Notes under the pieces: generated by a model
Told to the model about the DNA's origin: nothing
What the model saw: only the letters and a program-made list of their open reading frames with translations
The model's database searches: none
Shown here: piece by piece, positions 1 to 13,951 of the stretch
Numbering within the stretch: position 1 is the stretch's first letter
How the letters are laid out: every line of letters begins with the position of its first letter
Assembly (NCBI RefSeq): GCF_023887685.1
Contig: NZ_JAMWMR010000007.1
Coordinates: 186,001 to 250,000 of the forward strand
From: Streptomyces macrolidinus
Lineage (GTDB): Bacteria > Actinomycetota > Actinomycetes > Streptomycetales > Streptomycetaceae
Reading direction: 5' to 3'
DNA length: 64,000 bases
Position numbers and translations under genes: made by a program

Positions 1-1
1 G

Positions 2-1453
2 GGCGACCGCGTCATCGAGGGCCAGGTCCTCGCCGACGGTCCGGCCACCGAGAACGGTGAGATGGCCCTCGGCAAGAACCTGCTCGTGGCGTTCATGCCG
101 TGGGAGGGTCACAACTACGAGGACGCGATCATCCTGTCGCAGCGCCTCGTGCAGGACGACGTCCTCTCCTCGATCCACATCGAGGAGCACGAGGTCGACG
201 CCCGTGACACCAAGCTCGGCCCCGAGGAGATCACCCGGGACATCCCGAACGTCTCCGAGGAGGTCCTCGCCGACCTCGACGAGCGCGGCATCATCCGCAT
301 CGGCGCCGAGGTCATCGCCGGCGACATCCTCGTCGGCAAGGTCACCCCGAAGGGCGAGACCGAGCTGACCCCCGAGGAGCGCCTGCTGCGCGCGATCTTC
401 GGTGAGAAGGCCCGTGAGGTCCGTGACACCTCGCTGAAGGTGCCGCACGGCGAGACCGGCAAGGTCATCGGTGTGCGCGTCTTCGACCGCGAGGAGGGCG
501 ACGAGCTGCCGCCGGGCGTGAACCAGCTCGTCCGCGTCTACGTCGCGCAGAAGCGCAAGATCACCGACGGTGACAAGCTCGCCGGCCGTCACGGCAACAA
601 GGGTGTCATCTCCAAGATCAACCCGATCGAGGACATGCCGTTCCTGGAGGACGGCACCCCGGTCGACATCATCCTCAACCCGCTGGGTGTGCCGTCCCGA
701 ATGAACCCGGGACAGGTCCTGGAGATCCACCTCGGCTGGCTCGCCAGCCGCGGCTGGGACGTCTCCGGTCTCGCCGACGAGTGGGCCAAGCGTCTCCAGA
801 CCATCGGCGCCGACCAGGTCGCCCCGGGCACCAACGTCGCCACCCCGGTCTTCGACGGTGCCCGTGAGGACGAGCTGGCGGGTCTGCTCCAGCACACCAT
901 TCCGAACCGCGACGGCGAGCGCATGGTGCTCCCGTCCGGCAAGGCCCGGCTGTTCGACGGCCGCTCCGGTGAGCCGTTCCCGGACCCGATCTCGGTCGGG
1001 TACATGTACATCCTGAAGCTGCACCACCTGGTCGACGACAAGCTGCACGCTCGCTCGACCGGTCCGTACTCGATGATCACCCAGCAGCCGCTGGGTGGTA
1101 AGGCCCAGTTCGGTGGCCAGCGCTTCGGTGAGATGGAGGTGTGGGCCCTCGAGGCCTACGGCGCCGCGTACGCCCTCCAGGAGCTGCTGACCATCAAGTC
1201 CGACGACGTCACCGGCCGCGTGAAGGTCTACGAGGCCATCGTCAAGGGCGAGAACATCCCGGAGCCCGGCATCCCCGAGTCCTTCAAGGTGCTCATCAAG
1301 GAGATGCAGTCCCTGTGCCTGAACGTGGAGGTGCTGTCCAGCGACGGTATGTCCATCGAAATGCGTGACACCGACGAGGACGTCTTCCGCGCTGCGGAGG
1401 AGCTCGGCATCGACCTGTCCCGGCGCGAGCCGAGCAGCGTCGAAGAGGTCTGA
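2..1453 (+). CDS. rpoB: RNA polymerase beta subunit, C-terminal part (5' cut by window)
   Basis: This is the last ~483 codons of the beta subunit; the frame is open from base 2, so the start lies upstream. It carries the conserved active-site lysine/histidine segment [14 protein letters not shown], the [12 protein letters not shown] segment and the [20 protein letters not shown] stretch that contacts beta-prime. Judged from the usual ~1160-residue Streptomyces protein, the missing part includes the rifampicin-binding cluster, so drug sensitivity cannot be read here. It is followed 98 bp later by rpoC, as in the usual rpoBC operon, with a strong hairpin in the gap. Confidence 0.98.
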   Translation, partial: GDRVIEGQVLADGPATENGEMALGKNLLVAFMPWEGHNYEDAIILSQRLVQDDVLSSIHIEEHEVDARDTKLGPEEITRDIPNVSEEVLADLDERGIIRIGAEVIAGDILVGKVTPKGETELTPEERLLRAIFGEKAREVRDTSLKVPHGETGKVIGVRVFDREEGDELPPGVNQLVRVYVAQKRKITDGDKLAGRHGNKGVISKINPIEDMPFLEDGTPVDIILNPLGVPSRMNPGQVLEIHLGWLASRGWDVSGLADEWAKRLQTIGADQVAPGTNVATPVFDGAREDELAGLLQHTIPNRDGERMVLPSGKARLFDGRSGEPFPDPISVGYMYILKLHHLVDDKLHARSTGPYSMITQQPLGGKAQFGGQRFGEMEVWALEAYGAAYALQELLTIKSDDVTGRVKVYEAIVKGENIPEPGIPESFKVLIKEMQSLCLNVEVLSSDGMSIEMRDTDEDVFRAAEELGIDLSRREPSSVEEV

Positions 1454-1461
1454 CGGGAGTT

Positions 1462-1493
1462 CCGGCGGGCCTTGAGCGATCAAGGCCCGCCGG
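1462..1493 (+). promoter_or_regulatory. Hairpin in the rpoB-rpoC gap
   Basis: A perfect 13-bp inverted repeat (arms 1462-1474 and 1481-1493) closes on a further A-T pair, leaving a GCGA loop of the GNRA type. No T tract follows. Inside an rpoBC operon this is more likely an RNA-processing or stability element, or a partial attenuator, than a full terminator. The role is inferred. Confidence 0.6.
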
Positions 1494-1551
1494 CCCCAGG
1501 ACCCCCGTATCAGACCCCAAGACTTACGACCCTGAGAGGGATTGACGCATA

Positions 1552-5451
<3,900 letters not shown>

Positions 5452-5470
5452 GGCGTACGTCTGACGCTGT

Positions 5471-5506
5471 GAAGGGCGGTCACCCCGCAAAGGGTGGCCG
5501 CCCTTC
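5471..5506 (+). terminator. Terminator of the rpoBC operon
   Basis: Arms 5471-5485 and 5492-5506 form a 15-bp stem with one T-G wobble and a 6-nt loop, 20 bp past the rpoC stop. The T tract is weak, as is common in Streptomyces. It separates rpoBC from the str operon. Confidence 0.85.
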
Positions 5507-5670
5507 GGCGTTGTGGGGGAGAGGACGGGCCTGGACCGGGCTGAGGGCCGCGTTCCGCGCCATGCCTGACATCACCTGACATCAAGCCGTTTCGCGGCCA
5601 TCTCGGGCGTTCAGGGGTGTGACGGGACATCTCGCAAAAGGGCGGCGTGTCGGAGCCCACTCCATTTGTT

Positions 5671-5699
5671 TTGACCGAAGTCCGTGAGGTAGGTACGCT
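5671..5699 (+). promoter_or_regulatory. str operon (rpsL) promoter
   Basis: TTGACC (5671-5676), a 17-bp spacer and TACGCT (5694-5699) match the principal-sigma (HrdB) consensus. Transcription would start near 5706, giving a leader of about 190 nt before rpsL. Confidence 0.75.
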
Positions 5700-5817
5700 C
5701 AGACCTTGTGCCTGGGGTGTGCCCTGGCTTGCCTGCGTGCCTTCAACCGCAGTGCGAGTCGCCATCGGCCACCGTAATCTGCGCTCTTTCTGTCTTGCAG
5801 TGAGAGTCGGCGGGATT

Positions 5818-5842
5818 CGACACACCCGACCGCGTGGGTCGG
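5818..5842 (+). promoter_or_regulatory. Leader element shared with the rpsJ leader (copy 1)
   Basis: This 25-nt stretch, core ACCCGACCGCGTGGGTCGG, is identical to 17241-17265 in front of rpsJ. The preceding GTCGGCGGGA also matches. It contains the hairpin CCGACC-GCGTG-GGTCGG. It ends 51 nt before the rpsL start and lies inside the predicted transcript. Sharing between two ribosomal operons suggests a common regulatory RNA or DNA element; the function is unknown. Confidence 0.7.
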
Positions 5843-5893
5843 CAATGTTCCAGGTTAGCTGTACCTATTCGGCACACAGAAACCGGAGAAGTA

Positions 5894-6265
5894 GTGCCTA
5901 CGATCCAGCAGCTGGTCCGCAAGGGCCGGCAGGACAAGGTCGAGAAGAACAAGACGCCCGCACTCGAGGGTTCCCCTCAGCGTCGTGGCGTCTGCACGCG
6001 TGTGTTCACGACCACCCCGAAGAAGCCGAACTCGGCCCTCCGCAAGGTCGCGCGTGTGCGTCTGACCAGCGGCATCGAGGTCACTGCTTACATTCCGGGT
6101 GAGGGACACAACCTGCAGGAGCACTCCATCGTGCTCGTGCGCGGCGGCCGTGTGAAGGACCTGCCGGGTGTTCGCTACAAGATCATCCGCGGCTCGCTCG
6201 ACACCCAGGGTGTCAAGAACCGCAAGCAGGCCCGCAGCCGCTACGGCGCCAAGAAGGAGAAGTAA
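5894..6265 (+). CDS. rpsL: 30S ribosomal protein S12
   Basis: Decoding-centre protein of the small subunit, 123 aa. The GTG at 5894 ([11 protein letters not shown]) is chosen over an in-frame upstream GTG at 5834 because it gives the standard N-terminus and follows a GGAGAA ribosome site. Lys43 (in TTPKKPNS) and Lys88 (in [10 protein letters not shown]) are the wild-type residues, so the sequence predicts streptomycin sensitivity at this locus. First gene of the str operon; rpsG follows after 2 nt. Confidence 0.99.
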   Translation: MPTIQQLVRKGRQDKVEKNKTPALEGSPQRRGVCTRVFTTTPKKPNSALRKVARVRLTSGIEVTAYIPGEGHNLQEHSIVLVRGGRVKDLPGVRYKIIRGSLDTQGVKNRKQARSRYGAKKEK

Positions 6266-6267
6266 GA

Positions 6268-6738
6268 ATGCCTCGTAAGGGCCCCGCCCCGAAGCGCCCG
6301 GTCATCATCGACCCGGTCTACGGTTCTCCTCTGGTGACCTCCCTGATCAACAAGGTGCTGCTGAACGGCAAGCGCTCCACCGCCGAGCGCATCGTCTACG
6401 GCGCCATGGAGGGTCTGCGTGAGAAGACGGGCAACGACCCGATCATCACGCTGAAGCGCGCGCTTGAGAACATCAAGCCGACCCTCGAGGTCAAGTCCCG
6501 CCGTGTCGGTGGTGCGACGTACCAGGTCCCGATCGAGGTCAAGCCCGGTCGTGCGAACACCCTGGCGCTGCGCTGGCTCGTCGGTTACTCCCGCGCCCGT
6601 CGCGAGAAGACCATGACCGAGCGTCTGCTCAACGAGCTCCTCGACGCCTCCAACGGCCTCGGCGCCGCTGTGAAGAAGCGCGAGGACACCCACAAGATGG
6701 CCGAGTCCAACAAGGCCTTCGCGCACTACCGCTGGTAG
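6268..6738 (+). CDS. rpsG: 30S ribosomal protein S7
   Basis: Primary 16S rRNA-binding protein that organises the head of the 30S subunit, 156 aa, standard length. It starts [11 protein letters not shown] and ends with the usual NKAFAHYRW tail. The start lies 2 nt after rpsL, whose final codons supply the GGAGAA ribosome site, so translation is probably coupled. Next gene is fusA. Confidence 0.99.
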   Translation: MPRKGPAPKRPVIIDPVYGSPLVTSLINKVLLNGKRSTAERIVYGAMEGLREKTGNDPIITLKRALENIKPTLEVKSRRVGGATYQVPIEVKPGRANTLALRWLVGYSRARREKTMTERLLNELLDASNGLGAAVKKREDTHKMAESNKAFAHYRW

Positions 6739-6777
6739 TCGCTACCCCATCGAGAACCGAGAGAAGACTGAAGCCTT

Positions 6778-8904
6778 ATGGCTACCACTTCACTTGACCT
6801 GGCCAAGGTGCGCAACATCGGCATCATGGCCCACATCGACGCGGGCAAGACGACCACCACCGAGCGGATCCTGTTCTACACCGGTCGTTCTTACAAGATC
6901 GGTGAGGTCCACGACGGCGCTGCCACCATGGACTGGATGGAGCAGGAGCAGGAGCGTGGCATCACGATCACGTCTGCTGCCACCACCTGTCACTGGCCGC
7001 TTGAGGGCGTCGATCACACGATCAACATCATCGACACCCCGGGCCACGTGGACTTCACCGTCGAGGTGGAGCGTTCGCTCCGCGTCCTCGACGGTGCGGT
7101 GACGGTGTTCGACGGTGTTGCCGGCGTTGAGCCCCAGTCCGAGACGGTGTGGCGTCAGGCCGACCGTTACGGCGTTCCGCGCATCTGCTTCGTCAACAAG
7201 CTCGACCGCACCGGTGCCGAGTTCCACCGCTGTGTCGACATGATCTCCGACCGCCTGGGCGCTCAGCCGCTCGTCATGCAGCTGCCGATCGGCGCTGAGG
7301 CGGACTTCCGCGGGGTCGTCGACCTGGTGAAGATGAAGGCCCTGGTGTACCCCGTCGAGGCGGCCAAGGGCGAGATGTACGAGACCGTCGACATCCCCGC
7401 CACGCACACCGAGGCCGCTGAGGAGTGGCACGGCAAGCTGGTCGAGGCCGTCGCGGAGAACGACGAAGAGATCATGGAGCTGTACCTCGAGGGCGAAGAG
7501 CCCACCGAGGAGCAGCTGCACGCCGCGATCCGTCGTATCACCATCCGCTCCGGCAAGGCCTCCGAGACCACGGTCACCCCCGTGTTCTGCGGAACCGCGT
7601 TCAAGAACAAGGGCGTTCAGCCCCTGCTCGACGCGGTCGTGCGCTACCTGCCGACCCCGCTCGACGTGGAGGCCATCGAGGGCCACGACGTCAAGGACCC
7701 CGAGGTCGTCGTCAAGCGCAAGCCGTCCGAGGACGAGCCGCTGGCCGCTCTTGCGTTCAAGATCATGAGCGACCCGCACCTCGGCAAGCTCACCTTCGTC
7801 CGGGTCTACTCGGGCCGCCTGGTGTCCGGCACGCAGGTGCTGAACTCCGTCAAGGGCAAGAAGGAGCGCATCGGCAAGATCTACCGCATGCACGCCAACA
7901 AGCGTGAGGAGATCGAGTCGGTGGGCGCCGGTGACATCGTCGCCGTCATGGGCCTGAAGCAGACCACCACCGGTGAGACGCTGTCCGACGACAAGCAGCC
8001 GGTCATCCTGGAGTCCATGGACTTCCCGGCGCCGGTCATCGAGGTCGCCATCGAGCCCAAGTCGAAGGGCGACCAGGAGAAGCTCGGCGTCGCGATCCAG
8101 CGCCTGGCCGAGGAGGACCCCTCCTTCCAGGTGCACACCAACGAGGAGACCGGCCAGACCGTCATCGGCGGTATGGGCGAGCTTCACCTCGAGGTGCTGG
8201 TCGACCGCATGAAGCGCGAGTTCAAGGTCGAGGCCAACGTCGGCAAGCCGCAGGTCGCGTACCGCGAGACGATCCGCAAGGCCGTCGAGCGCGTGGACTA
8301 CACCCACAAGAAGCAGACCGGTGGTACCGGTCAGTTCGCCAAGGTGCAGATCGCGATCGAGCCCATCGAGGGCGGCGACACCTCGTACGAGTTCGTGAAC
8401 AAGGTGACCGGTGGTCGTATCCCGAAGGAGTACATCCCTTCGGTCGACGCCGGTGCGCAGGAGGCCATGCAGTTCGGCATCCTCGCCGGTTACGAGATGA
8501 CCGGCGTGCGCGTCATCCTCATCGACGGTGGCTACCACGAGGTCGACTCCTCCGAGCTGGCCTTCAAGATCGCCGGTTCGCAGGCCTTCAAGGAGGCCGC
8601 GCGCAAGGCGTCCCCCGTGCTGCTCGAGCCGATGATGGCCGTCGAGGTCACCACGCCCGAGGACTACATGGGTGAGGTCATCGGCGACATCAACTCCCGC
8701 CGTGGTCAGATCCAGGCCATGGAGGAGCGGGCCGGTGCCCGCGTCGTGAAGGGCCTCGTGCCCCTCTCGGAGATGTTCGGCTACGTCGGAGACCTCCGCA
8801 GCAAGACGTCGGGTCGCGCAAGCTACTCGATGCAGTTCGACTCCTACGCCGAGGTTCCGCGGAACGTCGCCGAGGAGATCATCGCGAAGGCCAAGGGCGA
8901 GTAA
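6778..8904 (+). CDS. fusA: Elongation factor G
   Basis: Translocation GTPase, 708 aa. The GTP-binding motifs are [12 protein letters not shown] (P loop), DTPGH and NKLD. Domains II-V follow, including the [15 protein letters not shown] segment of domain IV. Third gene of the str operon. The ribosome site is modest (GAGAGAAG, 13 nt upstream). Confidence 0.99.
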   Translation: MATTSLDLAKVRNIGIMAHIDAGKTTTTERILFYTGRSYKIGEVHDGAATMDWMEQEQERGITITSAATTCHWPLEGVDHTINIIDTPGHVDFTVEVERSLRVLDGAVTVFDGVAGVEPQSETVWRQADRYGVPRICFVNKLDRTGAEFHRCVDMISDRLGAQPLVMQLPIGAEADFRGVVDLVKMKALVYPVEAAKGEMYETVDIPATHTEAAEEWHGKLVEAVAENDEEIMELYLEGEEPTEEQLHAAIRRITIRSGKASETTVTPVFCGTAFKNKGVQPLLDAVVRYLPTPLDVEAIEGHDVKDPEVVVKRKPSEDEPLAALAFKIMSDPHLGKLTFVRVYSGRLVSGTQVLNSVKGKKERIGKIYRMHANKREEIESVGAGDIVAVMGLKQTTTGETLSDDKQPVILESMDFPAPVIEVAIEPKSKGDQEKLGVAIQRLAEEDPSFQVHTNEETGQTVIGGMGELHLEVLVDRMKREFKVEANVGKPQVAYRETIRKAVERVDYTHKKQTGGTGQFAKVQIAIEPIEGGDTSYEFVNKVTGGRIPKEYIPSVDAGAQEAMQFGILAGYEMTGVRVILIDGGYHEVDSSELAFKIAGSQAFKEAARKASPVLLEPMMAVEVTTPEDYMGEVIGDINSRRGQIQAMEERAGARVVKGLVPLSEMFGYVGDLRSKTSGRASYSMQFDSYAEVPRNVAEEIIAKAKGE

Positions 8905-9047
8905 CGCACCCCGTTCACACGCTTTAGGCTTGACACCGACCGCCGGGGACTCTTCCCCGCGAAGGATTCCCGGCGGGCGGCACCCCAGCAAAGATCACCT
9001 GGCGCCGATGAAGTAAGGCGTACAGAACCACTCCACAGGAGGACCCA

Positions 9048-10241
<1,194 letters not shown>

Positions 10242-10265
10242 GTTCCGCTTGCTTGAGGTCGAGGG

Positions 10266-10551
10266 TCACTGACTGACCTCGAAGAGGCTCGTACGACTTC
10301 GGTCGTGCGGGCCTCTTCGCTGTTCCCGGACCGTCCGCACGGCCTTCATGGCCTCGTGCAGGACGGCAGCCAGCTCCTGTAGGGCCGCCGTGGCGGCGTC
10401 GGGGTCTTCGCTCCACGGCCTTGGCGAACGCCTCGTCCTTCGTCCGCCGCATCTCCGGCAGCCGTTCAGGGGTGACAGCGGCGAGGGCGGCCCGCAGGGC
10501 GTCCGGGGTCTGTTCGGGGCGGTGGATCAGCTTGTTTCCCCGCGCGTTCAT
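10266..10551 (-). pseudogene. Small conserved-looking protein, frameshifted
   Basis: The gene starts with ATG at 10551, overlapping the stop of the upstream gene (ATGA), and reads MNARGNKLIHRPEQ... through AFAKAVE. Near 10407-10413 the coding signal jumps frame. The second frame continues EDPDAATAALQELAAVLHEA and stops at 10266-10268. The unshifted frame instead becomes Arg-rich (RRPRRRHGG) and runs on to 10234. One extra base, or two missing, explains this. The tail of the restored frame crosses the str operon terminator. No function is recognised; a sequencing error is possible. Confidence 0.6.
10281..10318 (+). terminator. str operon terminator
   Basis: A 17-bp stem (10281-10297 with 10302-10318, two T-G wobbles) is capped by a stable TTCG loop. 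It ends the str operon and, read from the other strand, could also stop the minus-strand gene pair that runs towards it. Confidence 0.92.
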
Positions 10552-11444
10552 GGAGCACCCTCGGGAGTCGCCGAACGGCAGTCGCGGCAGGAGCCCGGCT
10601 CGGGGGCGCGGAAGGCTCGGTCGCAGGTGTCGCAGTTCTGGAGGGGGTGCGGTACGGGCGGCGGGGCGCGGAACGGGGGTGGGGGTGGTAGCTGGGCCGT
10701 GAGGCGGTGGGCCAGGAGAGCCGCTGGGCGGCGTACGCCCTCGGGTGGCAGCGCGGACGTCAGGGCATGGCGTACAGCGGCCGGTGGCACGTCGCGTTGC
10801 AGCCAGGCGGCTACGCCGGGCGCCAGATGGGCCGTGTCGCATGCGCTGAGCAGCAGGCGGGGGTCCTGGTGACGCAGGCCCGCGAGGAGGTCGGTGGCCG
10901 TCCGGAGGAGGGCGGGGGAGGGGTGCGCGGGTTGGGGGACCGGGGGGAGCGGGTGCTGCTTCTTCTTGGTCTTCTTGCGGGGTTCGTCCGGCTTCGCCGC
11001 CGGGCGCTCCTCGTGAACTGCCGGTCCGGGAGCGCGAGGGGCCTTCGGCTGGTTGCAGGAGATCGTGCGGGTGACGATGTTGCCGGTGGAGGTGCGTTCG
11101 CGGACGCGGCGCAGATAGCCGTGGGCCTCCAACTCCCGTAGCCCCGCGGCGATTCGGGTGCGGCCCTCCGGGAAGCGATTGGCTAGCGTCTTGATGTCCA
11201 CCGGGGCGTTGCTCGGCAGCGACTGGATGTGCACCGCCAGCGCGATCGCGACCAGTGACAGCTCCGCGTGCTGTGCCAGGTGATTGCCGATCACCGTGAA
11301 GCGGGTGGTGTGGCGGGTGTTGTCGTGCGTGACGCCATAGGCGCGGGGGCGGTTGCGTGTGCGTGAATTCGCCCGGGAGTGGGGCTCGTTCGTGGCAACG
11401 GCCCACTGCGTGTGCCGGGGCACGCTAGGGTTCTCAGTACCCAT
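10548..11444 (-). CDS. Winged-helix DNA-binding protein with C-terminal zinc-ribbon
   Basis: 298 aa. Residues ~35-135 look like a winged-helix domain (LSLVAIALAVHIQSLPSNAPVDIKTLANRFPEGRTRIAAGLRELEAHGYL is its core, given here as positions ~63-112). A Lys/Pro-rich linker with KKTKKKQ follows. The C-terminus has CDTCDRAFRAPEPGSCRDC, a Cys-x2-Cys pair repeated, as in a zinc ribbon. It is probably a DNA-binding regulator; the target is unknown. It is the first gene of a minus-strand pair with the frameshifted gene. The start ATG lacks a strong ribosome site. Confidence 0.7.
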   Translation of the reverse strand: MGTENPSVPRHTQWAVATNEPHSRANSRTRNRPRAYGVTHDNTRHTTRFTVIGNHLAQHAELSLVAIALAVHIQSLPSNAPVDIKTLANRFPEGRTRIAAGLRELEAHGYLRRVRERTSTGNIVTRTISCNQPKAPRAPGPAVHEERPAAKPDEPRKKTKKKQHPLPPVPQPAHPSPALLRTATDLLAGLRHQDPRLLLSACDTAHLAPGVAAWLQRDVPPAAVRHALTSALPPEGVRRPAALLAHRLTAQLPPPPPFRAPPPVPHPLQNCDTCDRAFRAPEPGSCRDCRSATPEGAP

Positions 11445-11649
11445 CGGGAAGGCTCTTCTCTTCCTCGGTGGCCAGGCCCTCGATCGGGATCGCTAGTCCC
11501 GGCCGGGGGCCGATGCATGTGTGCGGTTGGTCGCGCTGAGCGTAAGGCAGTTGGGGGACGTCAGATCCAGCCAAGCCGGTGTGGTTCACCCAAGCGAGTG
11601 AGTGTGAACCGCGGGCGGGTGGGGTGGGCTTGGCGGGGGTTCTTTCGCC

Positions 11650-12135
11650 TCATGTTCCTTGAGGGGAAGAGCCGTTGGCACCGGGGACCGGGGGAGCGGG
11701 TTCCGGTGGTGCGCAGCAGTGCAGTTCGGCCCAGACCGTCTTGCGCGGGAAGCGGTCCTCGCTCACACCCCAGCGGTCCGCCAGCGCGTCCACGAGGAGC
11801 AGGCCGCGTCCCGACTCGGCGTCTTCGGACGGGTGTTGCGGTTCCGGAAGCCGTTCGCTGCGTGTGTCGGTGACCTCGATACGGAGGGTGCTGTCGACCA
11901 CGTACAGCGTCAGACGGAAGTCCCGGCCCGGTACGCGCCCATGTGTCGCCGCGTTGGCCGCCAGCTCGGCCACGATGTGGATCGCGCACTCTGTGGGCAG
12001 ACCCCAACTCCGTAGCTGCGCCTCCGCGAGCAGCCGGGCGAGACGGGCTCCGCGCCGCGTGGAGGACAGCAGCGCGGTGAAGTGGGGGAGCTGCTGGGAC
12101 GGTTGGGGCGCGGTGGCGGCGATTTCCTGAGTCAC
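11650..12135 (-). CDS. HATPase-fold anti-sigma/regulatory kinase-like protein
   Basis: 161 aa with a GHKL ATPase fold of the RsbW/SpoIIAB type. The N box is ELAANAATHG, the G1-like region is DTRSERLP and the G2 region is GRGLLLVDALADRWG. Such proteins phosphorylate anti-anti-sigma factors or sequester sigma factors. A gene of this kind beside an XRE regulator and DUF397 genes is the known whiJ/bldB/abaA-type arrangement of streptomycetes. It is divergent from the XRE gene across 155 bp. GTG start; the ribosome site is weak. Confidence 0.8.
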   Translation of the reverse strand: MTQEIAATAPQPSQQLPHFTALLSSTRRGARLARLLAEAQLRSWGLPTECAIHIVAELAANAATHGRVPGRDFRLTLYVVDSTLRIEVTDTRSERLPEPQHPSEDAESGRGLLLVDALADRWGVSEDRFPRKTVWAELHCCAPPEPAPPVPGANGSSPQGT

Positions 12136-12252
12136 GGCACTCAGCGTGGCCGACGGCGCCTACCGTGAGGAGTGATCGGCCCGCTGCGTACGGTAACTGT
12201 CGGCGGCTTGTCCGGTGCCGTCCGGGCTGTCGGGCTCGTTCCTACGGGTAGG

Positions 12253-12268
12253 GCGTCGCGTACGACGC
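12253..12268. promoter_or_regulatory. Dyad in the HATPase/XRE divergent region
   Basis: GCGTCG-CGTA-CGACGC is a perfect 6-bp dyad with a 4-bp centre, 23 bp before the XRE start codon. A second TACGAC repeat lies just after it. It is a plausible operator for the adjacent XRE protein; this is inference from position and symmetry only. Confidence 0.35.
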
Positions 12269-12290
12269 GGGACTACGACGGAGGGGTGCG

Positions 12291-13166
12291 ATGTCGGTCG
12301 ACGGCGAAGCGGTACGGGTCGAGGTCGAGGAGGACGAGCAGGGATGGGAGGTGGACCCGGACGACGAGTGGGGCGTGGCCGTCATCGCCACGGTGGGGCG
12401 GCAGTTGAGGCTTCGCCGGGAGGCGGCGGGGATGCGCGCCGGTGAGTTCGGGCTGGCGATCGGGTACGGCGAGGACCTGGTCTACAAGGTCGAGGGCGGC
12501 AAGCGAATTCCCCGCAAGGAGTATCTGGACAGGTCCGACGCGGTGCTGGGAGCGAACGGGCTCATCTCGGCGACCTGGGAGGACGTGAAGAAGGTCCGGT
12601 ATCCGAAGAGCGTTCGGGCGCTGGGGAAGCTGGAGGCCAAGGCGGTCGAGCTCGGCATGTACGAGTGCAACACCATCGCCGGGCTGTTGCAGACGCCCGA
12701 GCATGCGCGAGCTCTGATCCAGGCCGCGCAGCCGCCGTACTCGCCGGACGACGTGGAGCGCATGGTGGCCGCTCGGCTGGCGCGGCAGTCCGTCTTTGAG
12801 CGCGACCCTGCGCCATCGATCCATTTCGTGCTGGAAGAGGCGCCGCTGCACCGGCAGATCGGGGGCACAATGGTGTGGCGGCAGCAGCTCGAACACCTAC
12901 TAGAAGTAGGGAAGTTGAACTGTGTCACGCTTCAGGTCATGCCGACCAACACCGATGCTCATCCAGGTCTGGACGGCAGGATCGAGCTGCTGAAGTTCCC
13001 GGATGGTACGGCGGTGGGGCGTTCCGATGGGCGGTTCAACGGACGGCCGGTCTCTGATCCGAAACAGCTCCGCATCCTGGAGTTGCGGTATGGGATCATC
13101 CGGGCGCAGGCCCTCCCTCCTCGGGAGTCGCTGGCCTTCATCGAGAGACTGCTGGGAGAGAAATGA
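12291..13166 (+). CDS. XRE-family regulator with DUF5753 domain (WhiJ-like)
   Basis: 291 aa. After an acidic N-terminal extension (EDEQGWEVDPDDEWG), residues ~33-80 form an XRE helix-turn-helix (GRQLRLRREAAGMRAGEFG). The rest matches the layout of DUF5753 (PPYSPDDVERMVAARLARQ; FVLEEAPLHRQIGG; LQVMPTNTDAHPGLDG). Such proteins pair with DUF397 small proteins and are linked to development and antibiotic control in Streptomyces. A GGAGGGG site precedes the ATG. The stop overlaps the first DUF397 gene (ATGA), so the five following genes are probably co-translated with it. Confidence 0.9.
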   Translation: MSVDGEAVRVEVEEDEQGWEVDPDDEWGVAVIATVGRQLRLRREAAGMRAGEFGLAIGYGEDLVYKVEGGKRIPRKEYLDRSDAVLGANGLISATWEDVKKVRYPKSVRALGKLEAKAVELGMYECNTIAGLLQTPEHARALIQAAQPPYSPDDVERMVAARLARQSVFERDPAPSIHFVLEEAPLHRQIGGTMVWRQQLEHLLEVGKLNCVTLQVMPTNTDAHPGLDGRIELLKFPDGTAVGRSDGRFNGRPVSDPKQLRILELRYGIIRAQALPPRESLAFIERLLGEK

Positions 13167-13360
13167 TGCGCAAGGCATCCACCGAACTGGCGTGGTTCAA
13201 GAGCAGCTACAGCGGTGGTACCGATGGTGAGTCCTGCGTCGAGGTCGCTACCGTGCCCGGAACTGTCCACGTCCGTGACTCGAAGGACCTTGAAGGCCCC
13301 CGCCTGGCGCTCGCGCCCTCTGCCTGGGCGGAGTTCGTGACGTACGCCTCCGGATCATGA
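13163..13360 (+). CDS. DUF397 small protein, copy 1
   Basis: 65 aa. It has the family pattern FKSSYSGG...CVEVA...VHVRDSKD...W..F. BldB belongs to the same broad group. It starts at the ATG overlapping the XRE stop (a second ATG follows at once) and ends in an ATGA overlap with copy 2. It is most like copy 3, consistent with a two-gene duplication. Probable partner of the XRE protein. Confidence 0.88.
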   Translation: MMRKASTELAWFKSSYSGGTDGESCVEVATVPGTVHVRDSKDLEGPRLALAPSAWAEFVTYASGS

Positions 13361-13566
13361 CCCGCGTGGCCTGTGCCGGGGACGCCTCCGAGCTGGCGTG
13401 GTTCAAGAGCAGCTACAGCAGCGGCAATGACGGCAACTCCTGCGTCGAGCTTGCCGTCACCCCCGGCACCGTCCACGTCCGTGACTCCAAGGACATCGCA
13501 GGCCCCCAGCTTGCCCTCACCCCTTCCACCTGGGTGGACTTCGTGACGTACGTATTGGAGGCGTGA
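13357..13566 (+). CDS. DUF397 small protein, copy 2
   Basis: 69 aa. The core LAWFKSSYSSGNDGNSCVEL and VHVRDSKDIAGPQLAL is intact, with a longer N-terminus MTRVACAGDASE that it shares almost exactly with copy 4. It overlaps copies 1 and 3 by 4 bp each. The C-terminus (TYVLEA) differs from the TYASGS end of the other three. Confidence 0.87.
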   Translation: MTRVACAGDASELAWFKSSYSSGNDGNSCVELAVTPGTVHVRDSKDIAGPQLALTPSTWVDFVTYVLEA

Positions 13567-13745
13567 TGTATCTGGCCTGGTTCAAGAGCAGTTACAGCGG
13601 CGGTACGAATGGTGAGTCCTGTGTCGAGGTCGCTGCCGTGCCCGGCACTGTCCACGTCCGTGACTCGAAGGACGTCGCAGGCCCCCAGTTGGCGCTCGCG
13701 CCCGCTGCCTGGGCGGAGTTCGTGACGTACGCCTCGGGATCATGA
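13563..13745 (+). CDS. DUF397 small protein, copy 3
   Basis: 60 aa, the shortest copy. It begins directly in the core (MMYLAWFKSSYS), having lost the N-terminal lead found in the others. DNA from here to 13745 closely matches copy 1 at an offset of 385 bp. It overlaps both neighbours by 4 bp. Confidence 0.85.
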   Translation: MMYLAWFKSSYSGGTNGESCVEVAAVPGTVHVRDSKDVAGPQLALAPAAWAEFVTYASGS

Positions 13746-13951
13746 CCCGCGTGGCCTGTGCCGGGGACGCCTCCGAGCTGGCGTGGTTCAAGAGCAGCTA
13801 CAGCGACGGCCCGGATGGTGAGTCCTGTGTCGAGGTCGCTACCGCACCCGGCACCGTCCACGTCCGTGACTCCAAGGACACCGAAGGCCCCCAACTGGCC
13901 CTCGCCCCCGCCACCTGGGCCCACTTCGTGACGTACGCCTCGGGCTCGTGA
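13742..13951 (+). CDS. DUF397 small protein, copy 4
   Basis: 69 aa. The N-terminus MTRVACAGDASELAWFKSSY is identical to copy 2, and the 5' DNA of the two genes is nearly identical. The stop overlaps the GTG start of the methyltransferase (GTGA), so the array and the enzyme are translationally coupled. Confidence 0.87.
   Translation: MTRVACAGDASELAWFKSSYSDGPDGESCVEVATAPGTVHVRDSKDTEGPQLALAPATWAHFVTYASGS

Larger units (their letters stand above)
13187..13951 (+). repeat. Tandem duplication of a DUF397 gene pair
   Basis: Copies 1-2 and 3-4 form two units at an offset of 385 bp; for example TGGTTCAA occurs at 13193 and 13578, and the copy 2 and copy 4 starts lie at 13357 and 13742. The four cores are also related to each other, so an older duplication made the pair and a later one doubled it. 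Repeats of this kind can gain or lose copies by recombination. Confidence 0.85.

Noticed and set aside
5452-5893. Small genes in the rpoC-rpsL gap
   Set aside because: Open frames there overlap the terminator, promoter and leader, and have no coding pattern. A 12/13 direct repeat GCAGTGCGAGTCG/GCAGTGAGAGTCG (5749, 5797) was noted but is too short to interpret.
5894-6265. Possible streptomycin-resistance change in rpsL
   Set aside because: Lys43 and Lys88 are both wild type.
6790-8991. 733-codon minus-strand frame opposite fusA
   Set aside because: Same GC-driven shadow; no motif and no ribosome site.
13163-13951. CRISPR-like array because of regularly spaced repeats
   Set aside because: The repeats are coding (four DUF397 genes), imperfect, and without uniform spacers.
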